NCBI GenBank assembly: GCA_011009095.1
Contig: VTPC01008544.1
Coordinates: forward strand, 37,779-101,778
Length of the DNA: 64,000 nt
Source: Ignelater luminosus
Lineage: Eukaryota > Arthropoda > Insecta > Coleoptera > Elateridae
Reading direction: 5' to 3'
The position numbers and the translations under genes were made by a program. The notes under the pieces were generated by a model. It saw only the letters and a program-made list of their open reading frames with translations. It had not been told where the DNA came from and did not search any database. This document shows positions 11,400 to 22,270 of this stretch, piece by piece. Numbering within the stretch: position 1 is the stretch's first letter; every line of letters starts with the position of its first letter.

Positions 11400-13745
11400 G
11401 AGTGTAACGGGAAAAAGCTGGAAAAAAGTTCAAGGCCCGTTGCGGATGGCGGAAGATGTTCGATCCCGTAGCTCAAGTTGAAGACGAGGTGGTTCCAGCT
11501 GCACTTACCTTAATGAAAAGAAAAAGAAACCTTACACACACAAGAACTCTGGACAAATCCAAAAGATGTTCAAAATTAAGGGCGCCAGAAGCTGATGGTC
11601 ATAGGGAACTAACGGCCAGCCCACGCAGCTTCTCGTGGACCAACACCCTGTATATGGGTCCCTTACGGAACAACACCCTGTATGTGGGTGGCTCTACAAA
11701 ATATCACCCTGTATAAAAATAGCTTATAAAACGTTTGCAAAGAACACTTCACTTTTTAAAGATAATTTTGCAATAAAACTTAACGCTTTGAACTCTTCAG
11801 TTTGAACACTTAAAATTTTATCACAGGGATCAACTTGCTGTTTCCCTCGTTTTTAGTTATCAAAACAGATTATTTAAAACATTACTTACAAACGCTTATG
11901 TGCCAGTTACAACTAAAGGTATAAAGCAAATAAAATATTAAATCCTAGAAATTTCTCTGGTCCTCCTGGTGATTCGTCTCATAGCTTACATTGTTGAACA
12001 TCAACACAATTATATAAAATAAACTCTTTTACCCTCTACGCTTTAATAAAGCAACAAAACTAAACTTTGCTATAATTTATTATCCTCAAGAAAATTAAAT
12101 GTTTGAAATAAATGTATAAAAAAAGGATTAGCATTAAAACATGTAAGAAATAATAAAACATAACAAAAAAATTATACCTCAGGTATTCCACCCAAGAGGG
12201 GTAGAACTAGACTATAAATGAATTAATAAAATTTCTTATTTTAAAAGAAAAGCCAAAAATTTATCATTTTCTGAATAAATGACAAAGAATTCCCAAATAT
12301 AACTATGATCGACTGTATTTTAATTTTTTTTTATAACAAACAAACGACTACTTCTAATGTGATTTCGAAACACAAACTATATTGTAAGATTACTATTGTC
12401 ACCTATAAACGTTCAATATACAAGCTAACTAATTTATAAGAGTCGATAAAGATTTAGAACAAAAGGTTTTAATAAATCTTTCTAAAAGCGTTTTAACCTT
12501 ATGCACACAACGTTCACATTACACATTAACAAAGTTTATAAATAAAAAAGATAATTCTTACATTCTATTCTTTTTCCTGGGTCTTTACTATTTTGAAATG
12601 GTATCGAAGGTTGATCAAGGCGCCCAAATACTACGTCGGGAAGATGACCGGAAACCTAGGCTGCAGGTTGTAATTAATCCAATATTCGCCGGGCTTTATT
12701 TATCACGTAGAACACTAACGAATTCAAACGTCTTTTAACAATGGTTCTTAACGAACGGAGACTAGGCATTTAGTGTTCACTACGTCGTTTCTTCATCTTG
12801 AAGATACAACACAAGATATGGTTCTCTCACACAACGACAGTTCCCGATATAATTATTTAAACAACGAACAAAAGAAAGATATCGAGACTAAATGAGTTTG
12901 AATCATGGACGACAGAACGGTCTTACTTTACACATTCCTTTAACAGAGGACCGATTACGATGACATAATTCACCTTTTAGCGCAAAACTAGAAAGTTAAT
13001 AGGTGTTTAACCTTTCTGCTTATAAATTCACTTTTAGATCCGCCTAGCAAGGTGATATATTTAACCCCTCAGGAAGCCTTCTTTCGGGATTTACAAAAAA
13101 CGCACCAATTACAACCACAAAAAAACTTATAGCAACTTAATATTGTAATAAACAGCGCACCGCTATCCCCCAAAGAGGCAGCTTGCCTTGTCAACAGCCC
13201 AGATTCGACTCTCTCGATCAAACTTAAAATTTCCTGACGCAAAGCGTCTCATAAGAAAGATTCACAAGTCAGAGGTACACTATACCATAGAACAAAACAC
13301 AGACGGTAAATTAAAAATGGAAAAGTGCCAATCGTTATTTTTCTAATTTAAAACGACCATTTATTCAGACACATCACAAGTAGTTCTTTCTGGCGACAGA
13401 ACCTGAATATAAACAAGAATTCTCCGAATCAACACTAACAGAAAAATATACTACAGATCCATAAACAATTTCAAACTAGAATAAATTACGTTTTAACAAT
13501 AAAATTACATATCGAATTACATAGATGAAGCCTGAATAAAATATTCTCACAACAAAGAAATGATTTCGCCAACAATAAAAGAAACATAAAACAATTTGTT
13601 GAATACATTTTACGATAGAATAAAATAATGAATTTGTATGAAACTTAAACGAAATTTGAATTTAATACTTGAAATGCATCTGTAAATCCATTGAGTTCAC
13701 AAAAAGAGATGGATCTACTTTTTTTCCATTATTTTTTAAAATGTC
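11400..13745. repeat. Non-coding repeat family, copy A (about 2.3 kb)
   Basis: This block shares collinear segments with 18,440-19,880 (copy B). Matching stretches include the start (AAGTTGAAGACGAGGTGG versus AAGTCGAAGACGGGGTGG), the CCACGCAGCTTCTCGTG segment, a triple CACCCTGTAT array, a segment near 11,950-12,010 (TTTACATTGTTGAAC-like), one near 13,312-13,440, and the end near 13,580-13,740. Copy A is longer by several hundred bases internally. The open frame at 11,456-11,716 is not conserved in the other copies and is probably not a gene. No terminal repeat or target duplication was found, so the element class is unknown. Confidence 0.65.
11641..11715. repeat. Triple CACCCTGTAT array in copy A
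   Basis: The 10-mer CACCCTGTAT occurs three times with spacing of about 30 bases, separated by GGGTCCCTTACGGAAC- and GGGTGGCTCTAC-like spacers. The same three-fold arrangement is present in copy B (18,682-18,755), so it belongs to the repeat and was not created locally. Confidence 0.8.
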
Positions 13746-14786
13746 ACACGAGTAGACAGAAGTTTAATACACTCACGGATACAACTGACTGCGTAAGTTC
13801 AGATTTTGTATTATAATGTAAATTTTGTCGTTTTCTTAGGAAATCGAATTGGCTTGTAATAGTTTGATAAGTTAGCTCTACGTAAACCTTTATAACGTTC
13901 AAATATATTAGCCTGTTGGACATTATATCAAATGACAAACTGCTGAATCAAGAGTTTTGTGTTAGGAAATTTTTCAGTAATGCTAAAGCGTATGAACCAT
14001 GCCAAATAGCAGAGGCGACGATCTGATTGCGCGGAGGCAAAATATAGAAAGATCTGATAAGTAGGACAGAGCTCTATAACGCAAATACATTATTTGTTTA
14101 TTTGAGATAATATTTTGTTAAATTGGACACCAAATTATGAGGTCGACGGATACTAAATTAAATTAGTCTTGTTTACTTTGTTTATCTAAGTTACATTTAC
14201 TAAAAAAGTCAGCTCTTCTCATTTGTTTGTGAATTAGTTTAAATGTTGTACACATTTGTTTGTTTAGTTTATAACGCGATTACAAGTGAATGTTACACAG
14301 ATTATTTTATGTAACAAATTCTTCACTTTTATTTTGTTGACAATATGTATTTGTTAACGTGTATTCGGTGTTTAAAGCTTATGCTTGGAGTATCTATATT
14401 ACAAAGTATCTTGTAGTAAAGGAAGCTTTGATATACCAGGTGTACCATTGAGTTTACTTGTTTTAAGGCCAAGGATAGCATTAACGAATCTCGCAAATTT
14501 ACCACAAAGTCCGTATAGTTGGCTTATGGCGAGGCTATGCTATTTAGGAACAGTTTACTATTGTCATTGGCGCCCATTGATTTGACTAATATCCCTACCT
14601 TGTTATCTAAAAGAGTGAGCTCCCTACCGAATTTACTGCCGAACCACTTCGTAACTGGCTTGCCGAGATAGCCAAATGTCATGTCAATTTTAACATTAAC
14701 GTAAATTATCGTTTCTGGGTCTTCAATTCCAGCTTGTGTTGAATTAGAGTGTGAATTTTGATAAATAAACAAGTAGTTAGATTTTA
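13746..14786. other. AT-rich DNA flanking the mariner insertion
   Basis: No gene or repeat was recognised. The short frames at 13,744-13,938 (minus), 14,385-14,585 and 14,524-14,817 (minus) show no motifs; the last runs into the mariner terminal repeat and is a shadow. Confidence 0.45.
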
Positions 14787-16076
14787 CGAGGGTGGTCTGA
14801 AAAGTTTCCGACCTCAACGTGAAGATGGCAGCACTCGTAAATAAAAGCTACTGAATTTCGTTGATCAACTGTTGACAGTTACTCAAAAAAGTTTCAGCCA
14901 TTTTGGACGCGCAGTTTTTATGTAACAGTCGTTTGAGTGAGTTGATGTGAGTTTTTTTGTGAAAATGGACAAAATCGAGTATCGAGCTGTCATTAAATAT
15001 TTGTTTTTGAAAGGCAATACGCCTTCGCAAATAAAAGATGAGTTGGATTATGTGTATGGGGACTCTGCACCATCATTTACCACAGTGAAATTTTGGGCTG
15101 CTGAATTTAAACGTGGTCGTAAGAGCTTGGGAGACGATGAACGTTCGGGACGTCCAGAAACTGCAACTACCGACGAAAACATCGCCAAAGTTCACCAAAT
15201 GGTGCTAGACGACCGCCGAATTAAAGTGAGAGAGATAGCAGAGGTTATGAACATGTCAAAAGAACGTGTTTGTCACATATTAAATCAACATTTAGGCATG
15301 AGAAAGCTGTCCGCACGTTGGGTGCCGCGTTTGCTCACGTTAAGCCAAAAACGTGTTCGAATGAATATTTCCAACGCTCTTTTGGTGCAGTTTAGGCGAA
15401 ATAAATCCGAGTTTTGGCGCCGATTAATTACTGTAGATGAAACTTGGATACACCATTATACGCCCGAAACAAAACTACAGTCCGAACAGTAGACTGCAAA
15501 GGGGGAACCGGCTCCAAAAAAAGCAAAAACTGTTTTTTCGGCTGGGAAAGTGATGGCGGCTGTTTTTTGGGATAGTCATGGAGTTATTTTAATCGATTAT
15601 CTTCAAAAAGGAAAAACCATTACAGGAGCATACTATGCATCATTACTTGACAAGCTGAAGGCAGAACTTGCAAAAAAACGGCCACATTTGCAGAAAAAGA
15701 AAATCCTGTTTCACCAAGACAACGCACCGTCTCACACCTCAGCGGTTGCCATGGCGAAAATCCACGAATTACGGTTTGAACTGCTTGATCATCCGCCTTA
15801 CCCACCAGATCTAGCCCCAAGCGACTTCTTTTTGTTCCCTTATCTAAAAATTGCGCTCGGAGGACAAAGATTTTCGTCAAATGAAGAGGCAATCACCTTC
15901 GTGAACAATTATTTTGCAGAGAAAAATGCCGAGTACTATTTGGATGGGTTACAGAGATGGGAGCATCGCTGGGAGAAGTGTGTAGAGTTACAAGACTATG
16001 TTGAAAAATAAAAAAAAATTTTCAGAAGAAATGTCTTGTATCTTTGTTAGGTCGGAAACTTTTCAGACCACCCTCG
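14787..16076 (+). mobile_element. Full-length mariner element with perfect terminal inverted repeats
   Basis: The element is 1290 bp and flanked by TA on both sides (14,785-14,786 and 16,077-16,078), the mariner target duplication. Its ends are perfect 28-bp inverted repeats (14,787-14,814 and 16,049-16,076), beginning CGAGGGTGGTCTGAAAAG. It encloses a single transposase gene interrupted by one stop codon. Identical ends and only one coding lesion make it the youngest insertion visible here. The transposase resembles the irritans/vertumnana side of the mariner family; the subfamily is from memory. Confidence 0.95.
14965..16011 (+). pseudogene. Mariner transposase (DD34D) with one internal stop codon
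   Basis: The frame from ATG 14,965 (MDKIEYRAV) to the stop at 16,009-16,011 is open for 348 codons except TAG at 15,490-15,492 (codon 176), at a position where mariners usually have tryptophan. An upstream in-frame ATG at 14,947 exists, but the 14,965 start matches the family. Residues 1-110 form the two helix-turn-helix DNA-binding regions; the linker motif is WVPRLL at about 119-124. The catalytic triad is visible: D158 in TVDETW, D252 in FHQDNAPSH, and D287 in PPDLAPSDFFLF. Exactly 34 residues separate the last two, the mariner DD34D signature. Length equals a normal mariner transposase. It would bind the terminal repeats and cut and paste at TA. As it stands it is truncated before D252 and inactive unless the stop is read through. 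Confidence 0.93.
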
Positions 16077-18439
16077 TAGAAAACTAGTCTTTAACGTTAG
16101 TTAAAAGGAACATGTAATGCTAACCTATTACTAAATTCAAAATCATTATCAGGTTTGATTCAGATTTATTTATGTTATACTTTATTCAAATTAACACCTC
16201 TTAGTAACATGAGCTTTTCATTTACTTTGCATTACTTTTACATTAAAAATCCTATACACATAAAAGGCATAAAAAGTCAGATAATGATTATGCATGTGCT
16301 TGATATAAGCTGTAAATTCCTGGAACTAATTTGAATATCAGCACTCATAGTAACTACTTTATATGCAACAATTTGCCGCGTTGCACAAAATAAACTTTGT
16401 TTGAAAAAAGAACTAACCTTTCATCAATATTAAACAACTCTGTTTTATGCAGACTGAAGAATACTAATAAAATTCGCACACTACACAAAAATGTCAGTGT
16501 AAATTTTACAAAAAACGAAAACAAAGAGGCTAAACTGGAAGTAACATAAAAAATTGTTGTAGGTCTCCAACGTCTTTTATTATTAAATAATTGACAAATG
16601 GAACGAAAACTTCTAGAGATAAAAATATATTTCCGTTTAAAGAAGCCTTTCGGGGAATATACATCTTTTTTAGAATTTGTACCTTTTGATAGTATTACTG
16701 TTAGGGCGTATTATTCTTGCCATTTAAAGTGTTTTAAAACTCGGTTTAATTATTAAATTATTGTAAGTGCACTATGTATGTTAGTAAAAATATGAATTTG
16801 AATCGTTGCATTCAACTTTTAAGTAAAAGCGCAATTCCTTATAAATGTCCATTATCCTTTTTTACAATATTATCACGTGTTCTCATAAGCTATAAAAGCT
16901 TCAAAGTTAGGTAAAGAATAACCTAATACACATAAATCAACTATAGCCTGCATGAAAGAGATTGAAATAGCTTATACTTCGGGAACTTTTAGAATATTAA
17001 AGGGCTGAAAAATTGCCCATTCTCAGGCAGTTCTCTAGGTTAACTAAAATTTAAACGATCGCGCTATTTACTATGTTTAATCAAAACTAATTTATGTACT
17101 AGACGATATGTACCTTACCTCAGATCTATTTTCATCAATTTGAACTTAAATATTATGTATGAATATACGTATGAACTTAGTACAAATTTGCCTGATGTTT
17201 GGAATTTAAATATTAAATATCTAAAATTTCTGTAATTAAAACAATCTAGCAAAGCTTAGAATTTACAAATGATTTTCAAATAGAGCTATGTTAGCATTAT
17301 ACATAAGTTATTCAAGCCTAAGTTGTACAAAAAACTAAATAAACTAATCTAGGAAAACTAAATACTCCGAATGTATGCTACTAAAGTGAGGAATTTAATT
17401 CTATATTCTCATGGGAGTTTAATTCTTATAAGATCAAAGAATTAACTTTCCTAATTGAAATTTTAACACGATCCATTGAATTTATTTAAATGTTACTCTG
17501 GAACAGCGACTAATGACTCCAGTTTGTTATATAAATATTTTCTAATCCCTATATAAACATAAATGTTTTAGTGTCAAGCAAAAACATATTCTAGCAGAAA
17601 ATTTATACATTACAAGGGTTATTACATTGTGGTTGTCTTATGTCTATGACTACAAGCAAAGATGAACTATATTGATTTAATAATGAACTATATATTTCGA
17701 ATACAAATGATTTCCTAGGTTTCGCTTCGTTTTAAGTTTATCATGGCTAGCTCTTACGGTTGTTTTAAGTGTAGCTAAGGAAAGTAGTGAATATTACTAC
17801 TTAATTCCCAAATAGCTACTAGGACTGTACAAAGCTCATAAACAAAGCTTTAAGTTGATAATTAATTTTAAATCAATTTATATGGCAAGTTTTATCAGAT
17901 TTACGTTATTATGTTGATTCTTTGACCGTGTCTTTGACAAATGCTTTGCTTTTGCTGAATGCTATATGAAACTATCCCAGAAAGTACTGTTAGACCTCTG
18001 CTGTCCAGGAGAAAATCTTCTCATATAAATGCAGGAACTCCAGCCTGGAGTTTGTAATTTGATTAGAAATTTTCCAAACAAAAGTAGATATATAGGGAAC
18101 CAATAAATTTAGAGAAACAACAATCTGCCGTTGACACAAGTTAACCTTTAGGTTATAACGGCAAGGAACAAAGTATCACGAGATTCTTGCAATTTTCTCG
18201 AGTTCTTTCAAAATCTTTCTTTTTCCAAAAGACAATCGATCCTTCCTTCTTACAACACTAGCTTGATTTTGAACCAATATCAAAACATGCCATGCGGAAA
18301 AAAGTTGGTAAAGTGTATGTATCCGTTCTATTATTCTATAATCTATCACTGATATAAATAAAATAATGCAAAGAAAATTATATTGCAAAAATAATAAATA
18401 AATTACAAATAGAAAGAGCAAATAGCTAAACATATTGTA
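16077..18439. other. AT-rich intergenic DNA, nothing recognised
   Basis: No frame with family motifs was found on either strand. The minus frame at 18,176-18,433 is phenylalanine/leucine-rich, as expected from A/T-rich DNA, and is not supported. Confidence 0.45.
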
Positions 18440-19880
18440 GACTTTGTAACTGGAAAAAGTTGCTAAAGAAGCATAATGCCCATCATGAATGTCGGAAAAT
18501 GTTCAAGTCTATCGCTCAAGTCGAAGACGGGGTGGTCCTAGCTAAACTTACCTTAAAAAAGGAAAAAGAAAGCTTACACAACCAAAAACTCTTGACAAGT
18601 TCAAAAGATGTTTATAATTAAAGCCGCCAGAAACTGAAAGCCATAGGAAACCACGGGTAGTCCACGCAGCTTCTCGTGAAGAAACACCCTGAATGTGGAT
18701 CCTTTACGGAACAACACCCTGTATACCAGTGGCTCTGTAAATCATCACCCTGTATACAGATAATTTTATGAAGCGTTTGCAATGAACACTTTACTTTAAA
18801 AAGATAAATTTTGCAATGATCTACTTAACGCTGTGAACTCTTCAATTTTACCTTTAAAATCTTAAAAATGGAGTCAGATTAATGCTCCCCATTACTTACC
18901 AAAACGATATAAATTAAATAAAATAATAAATCTTAGAAATTCTGCTGGTCTTGTGGTGATTCATCTGACAGTTTACATTATTAAACAACACACAATTACA
19001 CAGTAAGCGGCTAAATTATGAAATAAATTAAATAAAACATAAATAATTTTTTTTTATAAAAACACCGAGACACGTCTATTTTATTTTGTTTTTTGCCGTT
19101 TTTCGCGTGCATCCGATTTTGTACAGGGTGATTCTAAAAAGCTGCACGAAAAAAAATAAATTTTTTAAATAGAACACCCTGTATATTTTTACAGATTTGG
19201 ATAAAACCTTGTCTCACAAATACAATAATGTAGACATTGATGGGTTTATCTTTAATAATAACGGAGATATAGTCAAGAGTGCTCAATGAACAGAAGGCAG
19301 GGAAATAAGTTTAATACATTAAGAACAAACGAATAAATTAAATTAACCAAGTCCAACTCTCTCTAGAAACTCTAAATAATCTTACACATGGCAAATTTGA
19401 TACAATAAAAGAAGCTGGTTAATACACTGTACTACGGAACGAAACACAAATGATGCATTAAAAATGGAAAATTACCAAACGTAATTATTCCTATTTGATA
19501 CGGCCTTTTATAAAAACATATTTCAGCATTTCTTCCAGCAGACCAAGCCTAAATATAAATAAACTTTTCCCCGAAGGGATAATGACATAAAATATAAAAT
19601 AAACATAAACATATAAACAATCTTGAGTTAGAGTGAAGCACGTTTTACTAATAAAAATTGCAGATTAAATTTCATAAATGAAACCTAAATAAAACTTCCT
19701 CACCTGAAACAATTTATTAAATACATTTTAAATAAATAATTAATTTGATTGAAATGCAAATACGCAAATGAAATGTTAAATTTAATGCTTGAAATGCACA
19801 CAAAGATCTATTGAGTTCAGGAAAAAAGGTAGCTCTGCGCATAATTTCCATTGACATTTAAAATAACGTTGCAACTTGCA
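18440..19880. repeat. Non-coding repeat family, copy B (about 1.4 kb)
   Basis: This is a shorter, diverged copy of the block at 11.4-13.7 kb, in the same orientation. It keeps the beginning, the CCACGCAGCTTCTCGTG segment, the triple CACCCTGTAT array (18,682-18,755), the TTTACATTATTAAAC segment, the TTAAAAATGGAAAA segment near 19,460 and the terminal stretch ending near 19,865. The open frame in copy A is broken here. No terminal repeats or target duplication were identified. Confidence 0.65.
19131..19184. repeat. Small hairpin bounded by TACAGGGTG / CACCCTGTA
   Basis: TACAGGGTG (19,132-19,140) and its complement CACCCTGTA (19,175-19,183) enclose about 34 bp inside repeat copy B. This paired arrangement suggests the motif is a terminal sequence of a very small nested element. 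A longer arrangement of TACAGGGTG-type sequence begins near 34,180. Confidence 0.45.
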
Positions 19881-20426
19881 ATATGTAGATGTTACACAGA
19901 ATATGTGAAATTGTGCAAATATCTTGCTTGTCCAAAATTCATTCGTGATTATTTTATTATGTGTCTGCATTGCAAGATCTGGGTGTATTGCTGACTTGGC
20001 ACCTTTTTTCTTTTTACTTTTATGTAAGCAAGTGATACCGCACTTAGTTCAGATTTAAATGTTTTTTTTCATTCTCTTCTAAAACTATTCCGACAAGGTT
20101 GGCTGAATCACCTATGGCCTAGTACCTATACCTATAATTTTGTTCATTGCTATATTGATGTAATAGGTAAAGTTCTGGATGCCTATTTCATGTAATCGAT
20201 TTTACGAAATACGCAAAATTCTGTTTATTTCGTGTATTAGGCAATTTCACATAATCTGTGTAATTAACATATATAAATTTAATACGCAGCGAGTCAACGC
20301 GCTTTTTATAGATATACGTACGATAAGCTATAACTTCTTACCTAAAATTGTAAACGATCATAAACCAAAAGCAAAAATAAAATGAAACAAGTAAAAAATT
20401 TAATTATAGTTTAACGAAATAATATG
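19881..20426. other. Intergenic DNA before the foldback element
   Basis: Nothing recognised. The frame at 20,179-20,385 has no motifs. Confidence 0.4.
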
Positions 20427-22270
20427 ATAGTACAGGATACGTATTTGAAACGACCTTTACCGATCTGCTTGAGCGATGAAAAGTATTTTTTATGAAATAA
20501 AATATGTTAAAAAAAGTGTCGGTGATGGGTTGCTTAAAGAAATATGTTCAAGGCTATGTTTAATTAAAAATTCAATAATTAATTTTTTTTCATTACTTCA
20601 ACGACTTGCTTGAGCAAAAAATTAAATGCCAATTGAAAGTATGAATCCTGTAGAATATGCCAACGTTAGGTTGCCTACCTTTTTCTGTTTAGAACTATTG
20701 GGTTGCTAAGTTTAAACAGATGAATCGAAAGTAGTACCTTCACTGATCTACTTGAGTAATAAATTTAAATCAAAATAAAGATAATTTTACTGCGAACACG
20801 ATGATATAAGGTTGCCTGCGAAAAACCGTTCAAGAATCCCGGTTGCCAGGGTTTAAAGTTGAAAAATTTATGCGTGTGAAGATGTGCAAGAGAGAGAGAG
20901 TCAATGCGTACTATCCAGTGCAATAGAAAAGGAAGCAACATAGCAGCTGTACGCGCTATGTTTGCCGCCTAAAAACGACTGCGCATGCACTTTGCAAGTA
21001 AAAGTTATACCATTAATGAATGGAAAGCGTCATTTCGGAGCCGATGATTCATTATAGTAAAAGTAATAGCCTGCTTCGGAGGAGAAAAACGTGCAGCGTA
21101 TTATTTTTTGTTATTGTCGGTAAATTATAATTAAAAAAAATGGTGAAAAAGTGTTTCTTGTGTCACTCGAAAGAGTCGGTTCTGGATTTTGACAAAGAAA
21201 CTTTCGACAACTGTTTATTGAAGTTGGAATTTCGGAAAATCAAAAACTTTAAATACAATGACGTGTTTTAATAAAAGCCTCTGATTCTAATGTTTTAATA
21301 ATTTTATTGGGCAATATGCACAAAATTGCAGAATCTCAAATTTGGCTCGTAAATTCAGTAAAAAAAAAACAGCAAATTAAATAATAACAAAATTTTCAAA
21401 TGTATTTAATTCAATAATTAAAAGACTATAGACTATTATTATTAACAGTATTACCTCAATTATGTATTTGTATTGTAAACTTTGGTTTGTTATTCATTGT
21501 GTATTTATACGTTTGTTTATTTGCATGTAGTCTGTTAATAAAATAAATTTAATTTTCATGAAAAGTATATATGACTATCATGTTTTTAAATGAATATTTA
21601 AAAGTCATTTTTATAATTTAATATTTAATGCATATTTTTGGAGTATATTGGCAGTTGCTCCGAAACGACGCTTCACATTCACTAATGGTATGCGTTTCAC
21701 TCGCAAAGAGCATGCGCAGTCTCGTTCAGGCGGCAGACATTGCGCGTGCAGCTGCTATGTTGCTTCCTTTTCTATCACACTGGATAGTACGCATTGACTC
21801 TCTCTCTCTCGCACATCTTCACACGCATACATTTTTCAACTTTAAACCCTGGCAACCGGGATTCTTAAACGGTTTTTCGCAGGCAACCTTATATCATCGT
21901 GTTCGCAATAAAATTATCTTTATTTTGATATAAAATTTATACTCAAGTAGATCAGTGAAGGCACTACTTTCGATTCATCTGTTTAAACTTGGCAACCCAA
22001 TAGTTCTAAAGAGAAAAAGGTAGGCAACCTAACGTTGGCATATTCTACAAGATTCATACTTTCGATTGGCATTTAATTTGTTGCTCAAGCAAGTCGGCGA
22101 AGTAATGAAAAAAAATTAGTTGTTGAATTTTTAATTAAACATAACCTTGAACATATTTCTTTAGACAACCCATAACCAACACTTTTTTTAACATATTTTA
22201 TTTCATAAAAAATACTTTTCATCGCTCAAGCAAGTCGGTAAAGGTCGTTTCAAATACGTATCTTAGACTA
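20427..22270. mobile_element. Foldback-type element with ~600-bp inverted arms
   Basis: The left arm (about 20,436-21,042) and right arm (about 21,655-22,262) are inverted copies along their whole length. Shared landmarks include GAAACGACCTTTACCGA, CAAGAGAGAGAGAGTCAATG, GTTTAAACAGATGAATCGAA and GTTGCCTGCGAAAAACCG against their complements. Similarity weakens but continues a few bases outside, so the true ends may be nearer 20,427 and 22,270; no clean target duplication was found. The 610-bp centre carries a short CxxC protein frame. This is best explained as a non-autonomous DNA transposon with very long inverted repeats that kept only the N-terminal end of its parent's protein. Confidence 0.88.
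21140..21271 (+). CDS. 43-residue CxxC protein fragment inside the foldback element
   Basis: ATG at 21,140, preceded by AAAAAAA, opens a 43-codon frame ending TAA at 21,269-21,271. It reads KCFLCHSKE near the start, giving a C-x2-C pair, then FDNCLLKLEFRK and NFKYNDV. I recall N-termini of repeat-borne arthropod proteins with this layout: a CxxC pair, then a Cys followed by L-x-LRKKHNLKYKDV, leading into a longer protein with further Cys/His. Here the frame stops right after that module. It is therefore probably the truncated first exon of the parental element's protein. Whether it is transcribed or has any role is unknown. Its composition is clearly less AT-driven than chance frames nearby. 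Confidence 0.5.
   Translation: MVKKCFLCHSKESVLDFDKETFDNCLLKLEFRKIKNFKYNDVF

Noticed and set aside
11456-11716. 86-codon open frame in repeat copy A as a gene
   Set aside because: The frame is not maintained in copies B and C of the same repeat and it runs through the CACCCTGTAT array.
15620-15892. 90-codon minus-strand frame inside mariner I
   Set aside because: It is the antisense shadow of the transposase gene.
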